Assembly: GCA_036346225.1 (NCBI GenBank)
Contig: JARFIW010001110.1
Coordinates: forward strand, 1,488,001-1,552,000
Length of the DNA stretch: 64,000 nucleotides
Direction: 5' to 3'
DNA from: Platerodrilus igneus
Taxonomy: Eukaryota > Arthropoda > Insecta > Coleoptera > Lycidae
Position numbers and translations under genes: made by a program. Shown here in pieces: positions 42,443-52,480 of the stretch. Each line of letters begins with the position of its first letter. Positions within the stretch are counted from its first letter, which is position 1. Under the pieces are notes generated by a model that did not search any database, was not told where the DNA came from, and saw only the letters and a program-made list of their open reading frames with translations.

Positions 42443-42703
42443 CATCTGGCAAAGCTAGCCACGACTTATGACGAAGACAACCCCGACATGTGACGAAGCC
42501 CATCTTAGCATGTCACAATGCGAACTCCGAAATGCAACGTAGCCAACAATGACATGTGATAGAGTCAACTCAGTCTTTTAACGCAGACAACCTAGTCATG
42601 TGACAAAACCAACTCCGACCGGTGACGAAAACAACCCCGACATGTAACGGTTCCAACCCCACGTGTTACACAGCCAATCCCCAAATTGTAGCGAGGTCAA
42701 CCC
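42443..42703. repeat. Degenerate minisatellite, unit about 24 bp, left half
   Basis: Seen: about ten imperfect copies resembling CCCCGACATGTGACGAAGCC and AAC, recurring from CGACATCTGGCAAAGCTAGC to GAGGTCAACCC. The array continues, with the same unit, at 45857 on the other side of the hAT element. Confidence 0.85.
42696..42703. other. Target-site duplication GTCAACCC, left of the hAT element
   Basis: The 8-base GTCAACCC is repeated exactly at 45857-45864. Eight bases is the hAT duplication length. Confidence 0.93.
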
Positions 42704-42939
42704 TAGTGGCGGCTCGTGGTGATTTTATTTGAGGGGCTCTAACTGCTTATGGCATGAATATAATACAAGATAACATAAGCAACACTCACCTTCAGTGGTT
42801 TAGTGTATTCAGCCTAATCACTCAAACAGACCCATTAATTTTTGTATACTTGTTTATAGGTTTATGTACAAAAAGTCACACACTGTACTCTAATTGTCAC
42901 GTAATAGTAATTTTACTGCTTGTAAACGAAATCAAGCCT

Positions 42940-44428
42940 CTGTCTTTCTGAGCAATAAAATGGTCTATAACTTTTTCGTCAAAATTGTTGATGTTATGTA
43001 TTAAGTTTTTGTTGACTGACATCATTGCTAAGGCATTAAAACGTTCTTCGGTCATTGTGTTTCTTAGATAAGTTTTAATCCTATTAAGAATTGAAAAACA
43101 TCTTTCCGATTCGGGCAGTGGACATTGGGGTTGTTCTCATATACGACGTTCGCAATACGAATATTATAATTCCAACGTGTGGCAGCAAGAGTAGGCAATT
43201 TTTGCTTCACTATTTCTTTTAGCACAGCATACCTGTGAATAGAATGAGAAAAAAAGCAGGAATTGCGGATAAATTAGAAAAAAAATTTTAACTTTAGTAT
43301 TTTGACTAGTTGCTTTCTGCAAAATTAAATTTAATTGATGGGCATAACAGTGAACAAAATGGGCATTTTTATATTTAAGTTTTATTTTTTACTAAACTCC
43401 ACTAACAGAACCACTCATAACATTTGTACCGTCATAAGTTTGAGCGATTAGTTTAGATGGCGATTTTAATATTAATTTATCTAATTCCTGCTCAATACAC
43501 TCTGTTAAACCATTAGCTGTTTTATTTATTACTCGTAGAAATGTCCAAAATCTCTCATAAATATTTCCACTGTAGAAATATCTAACTATAATTACCACTC
43601 GGCATTGATTTGAAATTTCAGTCGCCTCATCGCACTCAATTGCCAAAAATTTACTACCTTTACTTTGATCATAAATTTCTTGACGACACACTGCAAGCAT
43701 GCTTTCTAAAATCTCGTTTTGCATAGTTTTAGATGTACCTTTAAATACAATCGCTTTGTGTAAATGTTCTTTTAAAATTACATCCAATTCCGAAGTAAAA
43801 TCAATTAATTCTAAAAAAATTCCACGGTTTTCGGAATCATCTTTTTTATCGTGTCCTCTCAATGACAATTCCAACTTTGCACAAAATTTAATACAATTGA
43901 TAATTTTTTTTAAAATGTATATATTTTTAGTCACCTGCTCATTAGGCTTCATAATGTTCTATATACGGAATTTAACTGAACCGCAATGTTCACGGAACCT
44001 AGCATAGCCAAATCCGTGCAAGACTTTATATGGTGCTTGCTAATTTCATGCTTTTTTATTTTATCGTTTAAATGCTTCAGATCTCTAAATCCTTATTCCG
44101 ACCATGTTTTGTCCATTCCGTCACAATAAAATAAATGGCAAATAAAACAAAATAGAGCATTTGATTGAGAGCATCCAGAAATCCACTAACATTTTTTAGA
44201 AATTTGTTTTGAAATATGCCTTGTGAAACTGCGATTTCCAACCTTATCTACCTGTTTCATATTTAAATCCGGTGTCGGGCGGCCTATGTTCTTAATTTTC
44301 ACCTTTTCTGCTAATGGAAGAGTTTTAAATTTAATTTCGATTATATTACGAATACTATTTTCAGTCATCGTGAATAATTCAAAATAATAATCAAAAAAAT
44401 CTAAGACGCATGTACGCCTTACAACCAA
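42940..44428 (-). pseudogene. hAT transposase (TTF finger, DUF4371-like core, dimerisation domain), broken
   Basis: Seen, in order on the minus strand: a start region at 44428 with VKIKNIGRPTPDLN; a TTF-like finger (NALFCFICHLF, TW then GFRDLKHLNDKIKKHEISKH) at about 44165-44020 with stops; the 186-residue frame 43952-43392 with LSLRGHDKKDDSENRGIFLE, ESMLAVCRQEIYDQ, FLAIECDEATEISN (catalytic-region Asp) and QTYDGTNVMSG. Near 43140-42960 lies QCPLPESERCFSIL, then NRIKTYLRNTMTEERFNALA. Known: these are the hAT/ZMYM-type blocks, and the last is the dimerisation helix pair. Between about 43390 and 43180 most of the C-terminal core is missing. The gene cannot make a full protein. Confidence 0.87.
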
Positions 44429-44614
44429 ACTTACGGAAATTTTATAAAAGGAAATTATATATTTTAAATTAAATAACTAGTACTTAAATGTTAAACAAAA
44501 TTTTATTATTATTATAAATATGATTTAATAAATTTTATTGTTTTAATCAAGTTTGAGTCGGACTACTTAATGATATAAGCTCCCAGTACCACTCAAACAG
44601 AAAATAGAGAATAA

Positions 44615-44911
44615 TTAATGAAAATTGTTAACATATATTCTGTGATTAGTCCCGGGTATTGTGATTCCTCCGAATAAGTCAGTTTGATGTACGGTTGGAA
44701 TATCTTCAGCCGAATTAGGAATGATTGCTTTATAGTGATCTCCATGTATCACATCCCTGCCATTTTCAGTGCAATGAACTACAGCTAAAGGCTCGCGAAC
44801 TAATTGATCTTCTTTTGCACAAAAATTATATAATGTGACACTGAAGCCGAAATAATAATAAGAATCATTTGGATATCTATTAAAGTTTATATTAATTTGT
44901 ACTGTTAACAT
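44615..44911 (-). CDS. Unrecognised 98-residue ORF inside the hAT element
   Basis: Seen: a continuous minus-strand frame from ATG 44911 to a stop at 44615, between the right end of the element and the transposase start. It begins MLTVQININFNRYPNDSYYY, continues with FGFSVTLYNFCAKEDQLV and PLAVVHCTENGRDVIHG, and ends IPGTNHRIYVNNFH. It has no obvious signal peptide or membrane segment. I do not recognise the family. It may be part of an upstream exon of the transposase gene, a captured piece of host gene, or chance. It is more protein-like in composition than the surrounding AT-rich sequence. Confidence 0.35.
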   Translation of the reverse strand: MLTVQININFNRYPNDSYYYFGFSVTLYNFCAKEDQLVREPLAVVHCTENGRDVIHGDHYKAIIPNSAEDIPTVHQTDLFGGITIPGTNHRIYVNNFH

Positions 44912-44927
44912 TTCTCAAATAAATTCG

Positions 44928-45780
44928 ATTATTTTGAAAACTAAATGAGATATCAAAAAGTGTATAGCATATTTATAATCAGCGTAAAGAACTAAACAAG
45001 GTACATATATATCATTTATTGTATCGTTATGGGAATATGGAAACGGTCGACAGCGGCGACGGCGGCGACGACGACGACGTAGCGAATATATTAACCTAAC
45101 TTACTTCGTAAGTTTGGTTGAAAAATTATACACTATGACTACACTCACAGAACAAGACACGGTCTTTACTTTCAACGAAAACAAGTGAAATAATCTCTAC
45201 GCTCAAGCAAATTAGTACCGGACATCAACAAACACGCCTTGAAATACCAACAGTACAGAGGGTAAAGGCTCTAATGATGAGAGCCCTGTTAAAGCTATCT
45301 GAAGCTGTTCTTATTTGCTCAATAGAATTGGGACCTTACTTATGTCCTAAGTAGAATCAACGAGTTTTGTTTACGTGAAAAGAGCACTGTCGAAATATCT
45401 AGGACAGGTATTTATTTATTATTGCTTAAATGTAGGATGTAAAATGAATATAGTGAGAAACGTAATTGTTTTAAAAATTTCTAAAATATTAATATCAGTG
45501 TTACATTTGATCATTTAAACCACAAATCTTAAAAGAATTTTAAGCATTTTGGTGTTAATTTTCATTAAAACGGTTAGATGTGGTTGCTTACGAAAGGACG
45601 ACGGTGGGATATGTTTACTATTCATATCTGTTTCCGACATCATACATCATTTTTATTGTAAACGTAGCATTTATAATTTATTTACTGAGACCACTTAAAA
45701 ATGCCGGGCTGAAAGCATTTATGCATTGGATCTCTAGTTTTGAGTAATCATTTTACGATGAATTAATTTATGCTGAAAAG
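44928..45780. other. Non-coding 5' region of the hAT element
   Basis: AT-rich, with a short GGCGACGGCGGCGACGACGA run at about 45055-45080. No coding frame recognised. Confidence 0.45.
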
Positions 45781-45856
45781 TTTATTTGCGGTACCTATTC
45801 CTTAAAATTACCTGAGGGGCTCTAGCCTTTGAGCCCCCATGGAGTAGCCGCGGCTG

Positions 45857-46078
45857 GTCAACCCCACATTTGGCAAAGCCAAAATCGGCATGTAATGAGG
45901 ACAACCCCGGCTTGTTGCGAAGCCAACTCCGACATAAAACAGGTACAACCCTTTCATGAGACCAAGTCAACCTCGGCAGGTGCCAAAGCCAACCCCGATA
46001 TGTAAACGAGCCAACCCACATATGAGACGGAACCAACCCAGACACGTGCCGCAACCGCCGCATGACGGGGTAACAAAT
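45857..46078. repeat. Degenerate minisatellite, unit about 24 bp, right half
   Basis: Begins with the duplicated GTCAACCC and runs through about nine further units (for example GCCAACCCCGATATGT, GCCAACTCCGACATAAAACA). Same unit and orientation as 42443-42703. Confidence 0.85.
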
Positions 46079-47240
46079 GAAGGGGATCGAAAGAGCAAGT
46101 AAACGAAGGTCGTGCTAAACCTACTAGGAGATTGGGGGAGTTCTTAAAGAACGAAATCTAGTACACACCAACCAATTCACTATTTTCATCGAGCACATGT
46201 ACCTGCTAGAATATTTAAACACCAAACGCATATAAAATATGACTATTAAATAATTTCTAATAATTTCAATAACACAACAAAATTTAATTGCAAGGACCAA
46301 ACAAGTGTGTTCTCCACTCTGTCTTAAATACTACATATATCTAGTAGCAAAAAACTCTGAGGCTGTTTTGGAAACAAAAGAACTAAGCAGGTATACACCC
46401 CATAAAATATGACCGCACAATTTAAAATCACAAAGAGGATTTAACTACCGTAATTAGTAATGATCTGTGTTGGCACGGCAAATAATTAATACTAATCATA
46501 TATGCTTGCTTACTAAATTAATGCAGATCAGTTTCTCTCTGACTAAATACTGAAACATATAAATATACAAAACCCACACATATGTACAATAATACATTTA
46601 AAGGTGTAACCTGGCTATTAGATAATCATTTTCGTCTAAAGTGTTAATCCTAACATATTAGAATGTACGAGTACGGGTAGCCAGATAAAATATGCTGTAC
46701 CGCTAAAGTAAATTCCTGTGGTACAACGAAGCAAACTTTAGTTCTAATCATCAAGAATGGTTTGTATAAATATGGAGTTTTAAGAATATAAGCATCTTGA
46801 GCACAAATTCGGCTTAGTTCTAAGAGTCAAAGAATCTTAAGTACACGTTTGGTCTAAAAATATTGACCATGTTATTACTTAAAAGGAGAAAGCACATTTC
46901 TTCATGTTAAGAATTTGCAGGTACCCGAAATAGCAAAGATGAAACAATGCGATTGAACGCTAAGTATCAAGTGAAGTCGTTTACCTAATGCAGCTATAAC
47001 CATGTTTTTGAAAGATATAATCACGGAAATCACAATATAATAAGAATAAATTAGGCAGCAGGTTATCTTGTCAAAAAACACTGCGGTTCTGACTAACCAT
47101 TAAACTGACAACATCCCGGAAAGCTTTAACTAATAAAGATTACATATCTAGACCATTCTGAATAAACCTGTAACTAAAAGAAGTTTTCGATTACTAGAAC
47201 GGGTAAATGGCTTGGTTTTTGCAATGAGCTAACGAGACAA
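46079..47240. other. Stretch without recognised genes
   Basis: About 1.2 kb of AT-rich sequence. The right end may include the 5' untranslated region of the LINE that follows (CCCCGAAAGAGGGCAGCAGC at about 47247). Confidence 0.4.
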
Positions 47241-47509
47241 GACAGGTCCCCGAAAGAGGGCAGCAGCTTTTTCGTTACTTTAAGCGGCAGAGACCATAGG
47301 AGACGGTATGACATTCAAAGGCACACTAATGCGATGTGGAAGGCGATAGGAAACTACCCAAGTACACGGCTTACTTGAATTGTTATTTAAGATGATGGAG
47401 TCCTCTGGGGTAAAAGATTCCGAAAGTAAAATAGTCCCCCATTCGGATCTCCAGGAGGCAACTACATCAGAGGATGTGATCGGAAGGTACCAAAGAAAAG
47501 CCAGAAACA

Positions 47510-48200
47510 TATTGTGAGTCGAAGCTTGGAATGCCAAAACTACGAAGCAAATAGTAAGCAAGAAACCTTGAAAATTGAAATGTATAGGTTAGCATTAGAC
47601 ATAGTAGGGATTAGCAAACTTCGGTGAACAAAGAAGGAACATTTTTTGAGCGGAGACTTTAGGATAATTCATACAGGATCTGTGGAAGGAATTTTTGATG
47701 AAGGGATAGTTATACAAAAAAAGTCCAAAAGAGTACTCACGGTTAGATTAGAATATAAACCGGTAAATACAATAACAATACAGGTATACGTGCCCACTTC
47801 TAGCTATAATGAGGAAAAAGTGGAAGTGATGTACATAGATATCGAAAACATTGTAAGATGCGCAACAGGACATAAAAATTCAATAATTACAGGGGATTTT
47901 AATGCAGTGATAGGTGAGGGATGTCAAGGAACGGTAATAGGTTTATTTGGTTTAGGCACGAGAACCGAAAGGCGAACTACGCTGGTAGAATTTCACGGCA
48001 GAAACAATTTCACTATCACAATCATATTATTTCAACATCACGTTAGAAGACGTGGAAAATGCCAGGAGATATTGGAAAATTTCAGATAGACCACATTCTT
48101 GTTAGATAACGGTTTAGAAATCAAGTAAAAGACTGTAGAAGCTACCCAGATGCTGATATAGACACTGATCATAACATCGTAACTATAAAGGCCGCTCAGA
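47510..48200 (+). pseudogene. LINE endonuclease domain (EEP), broken
   Basis: Seen: with shifts, EAWNAKT (expected GTWNV+T), then LALDIVGISKLR near 47595 (expected GI.E..W). The frame 47646-48089 follows with IHTGSVEGIFDEGIVIQKKS, VLTVRLEYKPVNTITIQVYV and SIITGDFNAVIGEG (GDFN catalytic D/N). Then GNFQIDHILV and DADIDTDHNIVTIK near 48160 give the terminal D-H pair. Known: these are EEP motifs used to nick the target DNA. The catalytic Glu of the second motif is Lys. At least three frame breaks occur. Confidence 0.78.
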
Positions 48201-49640
48201 AAATTAAAAACTTGAAAAAAAGCGGAATAGGTATTCTGACTTTGAAAAACTGAAATATAAAAATATACACAAATTAGTTGAATAAAAATGAAATGAATTG
48301 CTAAAAGACATTGAGAATATTTAGCATACTAAGGAGGTACTAACAGAATGGGATGACATTAACTCCAGCTTAGACATGGCGGCCAGAGATGTTTTGGAGA
48401 ATGCCTAAAAAGAAAATAAAGAACCATGCATAATAAAGGAATTGCTGAATTTAATAGAAGAAATACGAAATTATAAAAACATACTAGACGAAGCAGTGAA
48501 ACAGATACAAAGCCATAAAATGGGAAATTAGTTCCAAATGCAGAAAAGCCAAAGAACAATATATTGATGAGAGATGCAAAGAGGTAGCAAAGAGCACACG
48601 TGTCAAAAATATTAACTAGAATTGCACAAAGGTGGCTGAAAAACAAGCTCAAGAGATACTAGGAGTGGATCAATTTGCGTTTACATGAGCGGGGAAACAT
48701 GGGAATTTTAGCTTTGAAGATGAAAATAAAGAAAACAATAGAAAACATAGAAAGCGTGTATATAGGGGGTATAGGGTAAATATTAGGATAGGTGTGAGAC
48801 AGGAATGTGTCCTATCCCCTTGGTTTTTAACTTGTATACTAAGGAGGTAACAAATACTGTAAAATACAGGTAGGTATTCGGAATGACTATGCAGGGACAA
48901 AAGATTTATATGCTTCGATTTGCAGATGATATGGCGATATAGCAGGAAACGGCTTCAGGCAGCTCTTTATGTATGGATTCAGTTCTAACAAAGTGGTACG
49001 GTATGAACTAAATACTAGCATGTAAAGCTCGAGAAATTAAATAAAGAACTAAAATACAAAGGATGCCAATTAAGGCAAGAGGGGAAAGTGCATAAGATAC
49101 AAAACAAAGATTAGTACAAGGTCGTGCTGCATTTAACAAGATAAAGTAGCAACTATGCTCAAAGACCACAAACATCGAAACAAAGAAAAAATTGCTAAAG
49201 GCATATGTATGAAGCACAGCACTGTATTGTTGAGAAACTTGTACAGTAGGAGAAACGGACAAGGAAAAGCTAGCAATATTTGAAATGTAATGCTACACAC
49301 GCATGATGAAGATATTACGGACAGATATAGCTAGGAACAAAGAGGTTCTAGAAATAGTAGGAGAAAAAAAGAAACATGTGGAAAACAGTAAATAATTAAA
49401 AGATATAGAATGGTAAGTCACATAGCACGGCATGAGGGAATAGTGCGGTATATATTAGAAGCAGAGACAGGAAAAGAGAGAGGTAAAGGTAGACCTGGGC
49501 TTGACTATTGCACACAGATAGTCAAAGATGTAGGTTGTGGGAATTTTAAGGAAATATGTAGGTTAGCTGGAAATAGAAATAAATAGAGGTTCACATCGTA
49601 CCAGTTCCAAGACGTAAAACCTAAGGACGAAGAAAAATAA
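48200..49640 (+). pseudogene. LINE reverse transcriptase and C-terminal part, heavily degraded
   Basis: Seen: near 48790 RIGVRQECVLSPWF (expected GVRQGC.LSP..F), near 48913 MLRFADDMAI (palm FADD), then near 49200-49580 ARNKEVLEIVGEKKK, RYILEAETGKERGKGRPGLD and GCGNFKEICRLAGNRNK. Known: this order is the RT palm and the C-terminal arm of CR1/RTE-type elements. Most of the fingers and thumb are missing or unreadable. The minus-strand open frames here (48359-49262) are shadows. Confidence 0.72.
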
Positions 49641-49864
49641 TTGTACTTAAATCTGATGGTTACTATAAACAACTACAGGTATTGATTTTACAATATTCTC
49701 AACTAATGTTGATTGCGTGAAAGGATTTATTGGAAAACTATTAATTTGGCAAATGTCTAAGTGTTGGGGGACCTCGGTAGCCGCAGGTTGCTAAATCTCT
49801 TTCACATACCACTGATAATGGGTGAAGCAGGGTATATACCTAGAAAACAATAGAAGAGCAACCG

Positions 49865-50010
49865 AGCTATACCTAGGTTGTGGGAATTTTATAAAAATGT
49901 GTAGGCTAGTTCAGAACACAAATAAATGGGGGTACATGTCCAACCTGTTTCAAGACGAGAACCTACTGACAAAAAAAAATAATTGTATTTAAACCTGATA
50001 ATTAATATAA
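49865..50010 (+). repeat. 3' tail fragment of the second LINE family
   Basis: GGTTGTGGGAATTTTATAAA, GTGTAGGCTAGTTCAGAA, GTTTCAAGACGAGAACCTA and AATAATTGTATTTAAACCTG match 49530-49665 of the neighbouring LINE with many substitutions. Confidence 0.8.
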
Positions 50011-51021
50011 AAAAAGAACAAAAGATAAAACCAAAATAATAGAAGAAATAGAAGAACAGCGTAACATGTAAAAATTCCTAGCTAAATTATTTGTCGACAT
50101 TACCCTACAAACCCGTTAATTTAGTATTTATTCAATAACGTTTTACCCATTATGGATTCTAGTACTCTTGTATATTTAGTAAACCAATAAAATTTAAAGC
50201 ACACTACTACTACAGCTGATCGCATAATTACAAAACATTTCCGTGTTCCTTACTCGTATGTTACGATATCTAAGATCTTCAAGTTGTTCGTCAATCCGTT
50301 ACAGATAGTCACTTTTTGTCTTCTTGTCAAGCCGAAAGGTCACTTGCGCTGTTATCAGACAGGCGAGATGAAACAGGAAACCAAGTTTTCCTGGCGTAAA
50401 CGCCGAATTAAATCAAGCAGTCTTAGTAAAGTTGTCTAAGACAACTAACACTAATAGAAAAGTAATTTGATCTTTGCAACGGTTTGTTAAATAGGTAATT
50501 AATTACAATTTACAATAAAGTATATTATAGTGCAACTTCCACAACGTACAAATTTTAATGAAATAATATGGTTATGTTCTACTTGGTTGACGTTTAAATA
50601 AACTTTATCATTATGGAAATCCATTTTGTACTTAAATTGTAAGCAGATTTGTTAGAAAAGTATTGGACTTCCGGTCCGTGCCTACATATGCCGAATTGTT
50701 GGATTGCATTATGTGCTTAGAGGTTAACAGGTCGTTGACGTCGATTGGTAAGGCCATTTAATTTCCTGAAATCTTTGCTGCATGTGCAGTATTTTACTCC
50801 GTATATAGATATATGCATATACGTAGTATTTAATTGTTGAGTGGTTGTAAATGACTTTATGCTCTGTTATACGCAAGCACTTAGCCAACCGTTTACAATT
50901 AATTTAGTAGCATACTTGGTAAAAAGCAGGCTTGCCCTTTTTAAGAGTATAATATTTATCATATTGAATGACTTTATTTCAATAATCACTTGCTCAAATT
51001 TATAAATTATTCCTTGCCCAA
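50011..51021. other. AT-rich stretch, no gene recognised
   Basis: About 1 kb without motif-bearing frames or repeats. Confidence 0.45.
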
Positions 51022-51495
51022 CTATGTAAAAAAAGATAAAAAGTATAGATAAATCACTGTTACCTGTTGTTTGCAAAATTTAAAGTTAAAACTCAATGTC
51101 ATTGCTTATCTTGTTTACAACAAACTTTAATCTCAAGATGTTCTATTTACGTGGCCTCATTCCAGAAAAATGAAATTTTAAATTATGATTAACTAAGTAA
51201 TAAATTTTTGCATGTAGAGAAATTTGAATGACATGTACAGATTAGGTAGCGCTACACTATGTAAGAAAAGATAAAAAGTATAGATAAATCATGGTTGCCT
51301 GTTGTTTGCAAAATTTAAAGTTAAAACTAAATGTCATTGCTTATCTTGTTTACAACAAACTTTATCTCAAGATGTTCAATTTACGTGACTTCATTCTAGA
51401 AAAATGAAATTTTAAATTAAGGTTAACTAACTAATAAATTTTTGCATGTTAAAAAATTTAAATGACGTACAGTCTTACGTAGTGCTACTCCGGAC
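51022..51495. repeat. Tandem duplication, unit about 235 bp, two copies
   Basis: Copy 1 (51022-51256) and copy 2 (51257-51495) share, in order, AAAGTATAGATAAATCA, TTGTTTGCAAAATTTAAAGT, CATTGCTTATCTTGTTTACA and ATAAATTTTTGCATGT, with about ten percent differences by eye. It encodes nothing obvious. Confidence 0.92.
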
Positions 51496-52239
51496 TATTA
51501 AGTATAAATTAAATATTGTTAATAAAATACAGAATTCAAATTAAGATTCAGTAGAACCAAAACTTAAAATTTAGCTTTACATCTTCTGAGTAATGCAGTA
51601 ATTATATCCATAAGAATTTAACTTTTATTGAATTGCATTTATAATGTACATAATTGTGTTGATGAAAATATAGAATTAATTTTTGACTTCAGCTTATTAT
51701 TTCATAAATATTTAATTTCTCCCAAAGATTTCATGGCCGTTGAAAGAATTCATTCACTATAAATGCATATAACGATTCAGTGATAACTATTTGAAACAAA
51801 AAGGACTTCGTGTAGATACAGAATTAATTATTAGATAAATGATATCTGTGTTACTTGTAATTATGTTTCAGAGCCATCCTAGAACTTCGTTAGTGCAGTA
51901 GTAAATAATGTATACGTGGTATTCAAGCTTAATTCCTAAGAAGATTAGAGGACATTTAGGTTTCCAAATTTTCCTTTAAGCAAATTCATTTAGTCAGTTG
52001 CTTTATAAAAAATTTAGGTGGCGTTCATTATCTTGTTTTTTCCAACTTTAACAAACCCACTGACCCAATCTCATGCGATCGTGGGTCAAAACCTCAGTTA
52101 GCTAAAAGTCTTAAGAGTTTTCTTTTTCTAAAAGCCGCTTGTCATCCAACCTTACCCTGGGCTTGTTACAATTACATAAGAATTCTCGATAGGTTTAGTA
52201 AAACTCTATAAAAATCTACCAAGATTTTTTTTACGCTTA
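51496..52239. other. AT-rich stretch, no gene recognised
   Basis: No supported feature. Confidence 0.45.
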
Positions 52240-52480
52240 CAACAGGACATGTTCTAAGGTATTTGGAAAATAGTGCGGGATACATTACAGGCAGAGATAG
52301 GAGAAAAGGGAGGTAGATGTATTACTAGATCAGACTATTGCAGGCATATAGTGAAATATGTAGGTCGTGGGAATTTCACGGAAATGTGTGGGTTAGCTTA
52401 GAATGGGAAACAATGGAGGTACGCGTATAACCAGTTCCAGAACTGAATGCCTAATAGTATGGTTTGTTTTAAAAAAATAA
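52240..52480 (+). repeat. Third 3' fragment of the second LINE family
   Basis: TTTGGAAAATAGTGCGGGAT, CAGACTATTGCAGGCATATA, GGTCGTGGGAATTTCACGGA and AACCAGTTCCAGAACTGAAT align to 49425-49620 of the longer copy. Confidence 0.8.

Larger units (their letters stand above)
42704..45856 (-). mobile_element. hAT-family DNA transposon, 3153 bp, inserted in the minisatellite
   Basis: Seen: the left end TAGTGGCGGCTCGTGG and the right end (inverted CAGCCGCGGCTACTCC) are imperfect terminal repeats, followed on both sides by similar GAGGGGCTCTA boxes (42732 and 45813, inverted sense on the right). An exact 8-bp duplication flanks them. The minus strand encodes a hAT transposase with TTF zinc finger, a DUF4371-like core and C-terminal dimerisation domain. 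Known: CAGTGGCGGCTCGTG ends are typical of hAT elements related to ZMYM/ZBED-type genes. The coding region is frameshifted and at least partly deleted. Confidence 0.93.
47241..49680 (+). mobile_element. Second LINE family: endonuclease-RT element, decayed
   Basis: Seen: on the plus strand an endonuclease, RT pieces and a 3' part appear in LINE order, ending in an AT-rich tail near 49680. Two further 3' fragments of the same family lie at 49865-50010 and 52240-52480. Known: the 3' protein part (RYILEAETGKERGKGRPGLD then C) is characteristic of the RTE/CR1-like endonuclease-RT proteins often annotated as craniofacial development protein 2-like in insects. It is a different clade from the R1-like LINE at 3.2-7.5 kb. 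Confidence 0.75.

Noticed and set aside
45782..46063. 93-codon minus-strand frame
   Set aside because: It is a reading of the 24-bp minisatellite and the end of the hAT element, with no protein character of its own.
48359..49262. Three hydrophobic minus-strand frames
   Set aside because: They are antisense shadows of AT-rich LINE coding sequence on the plus strand.
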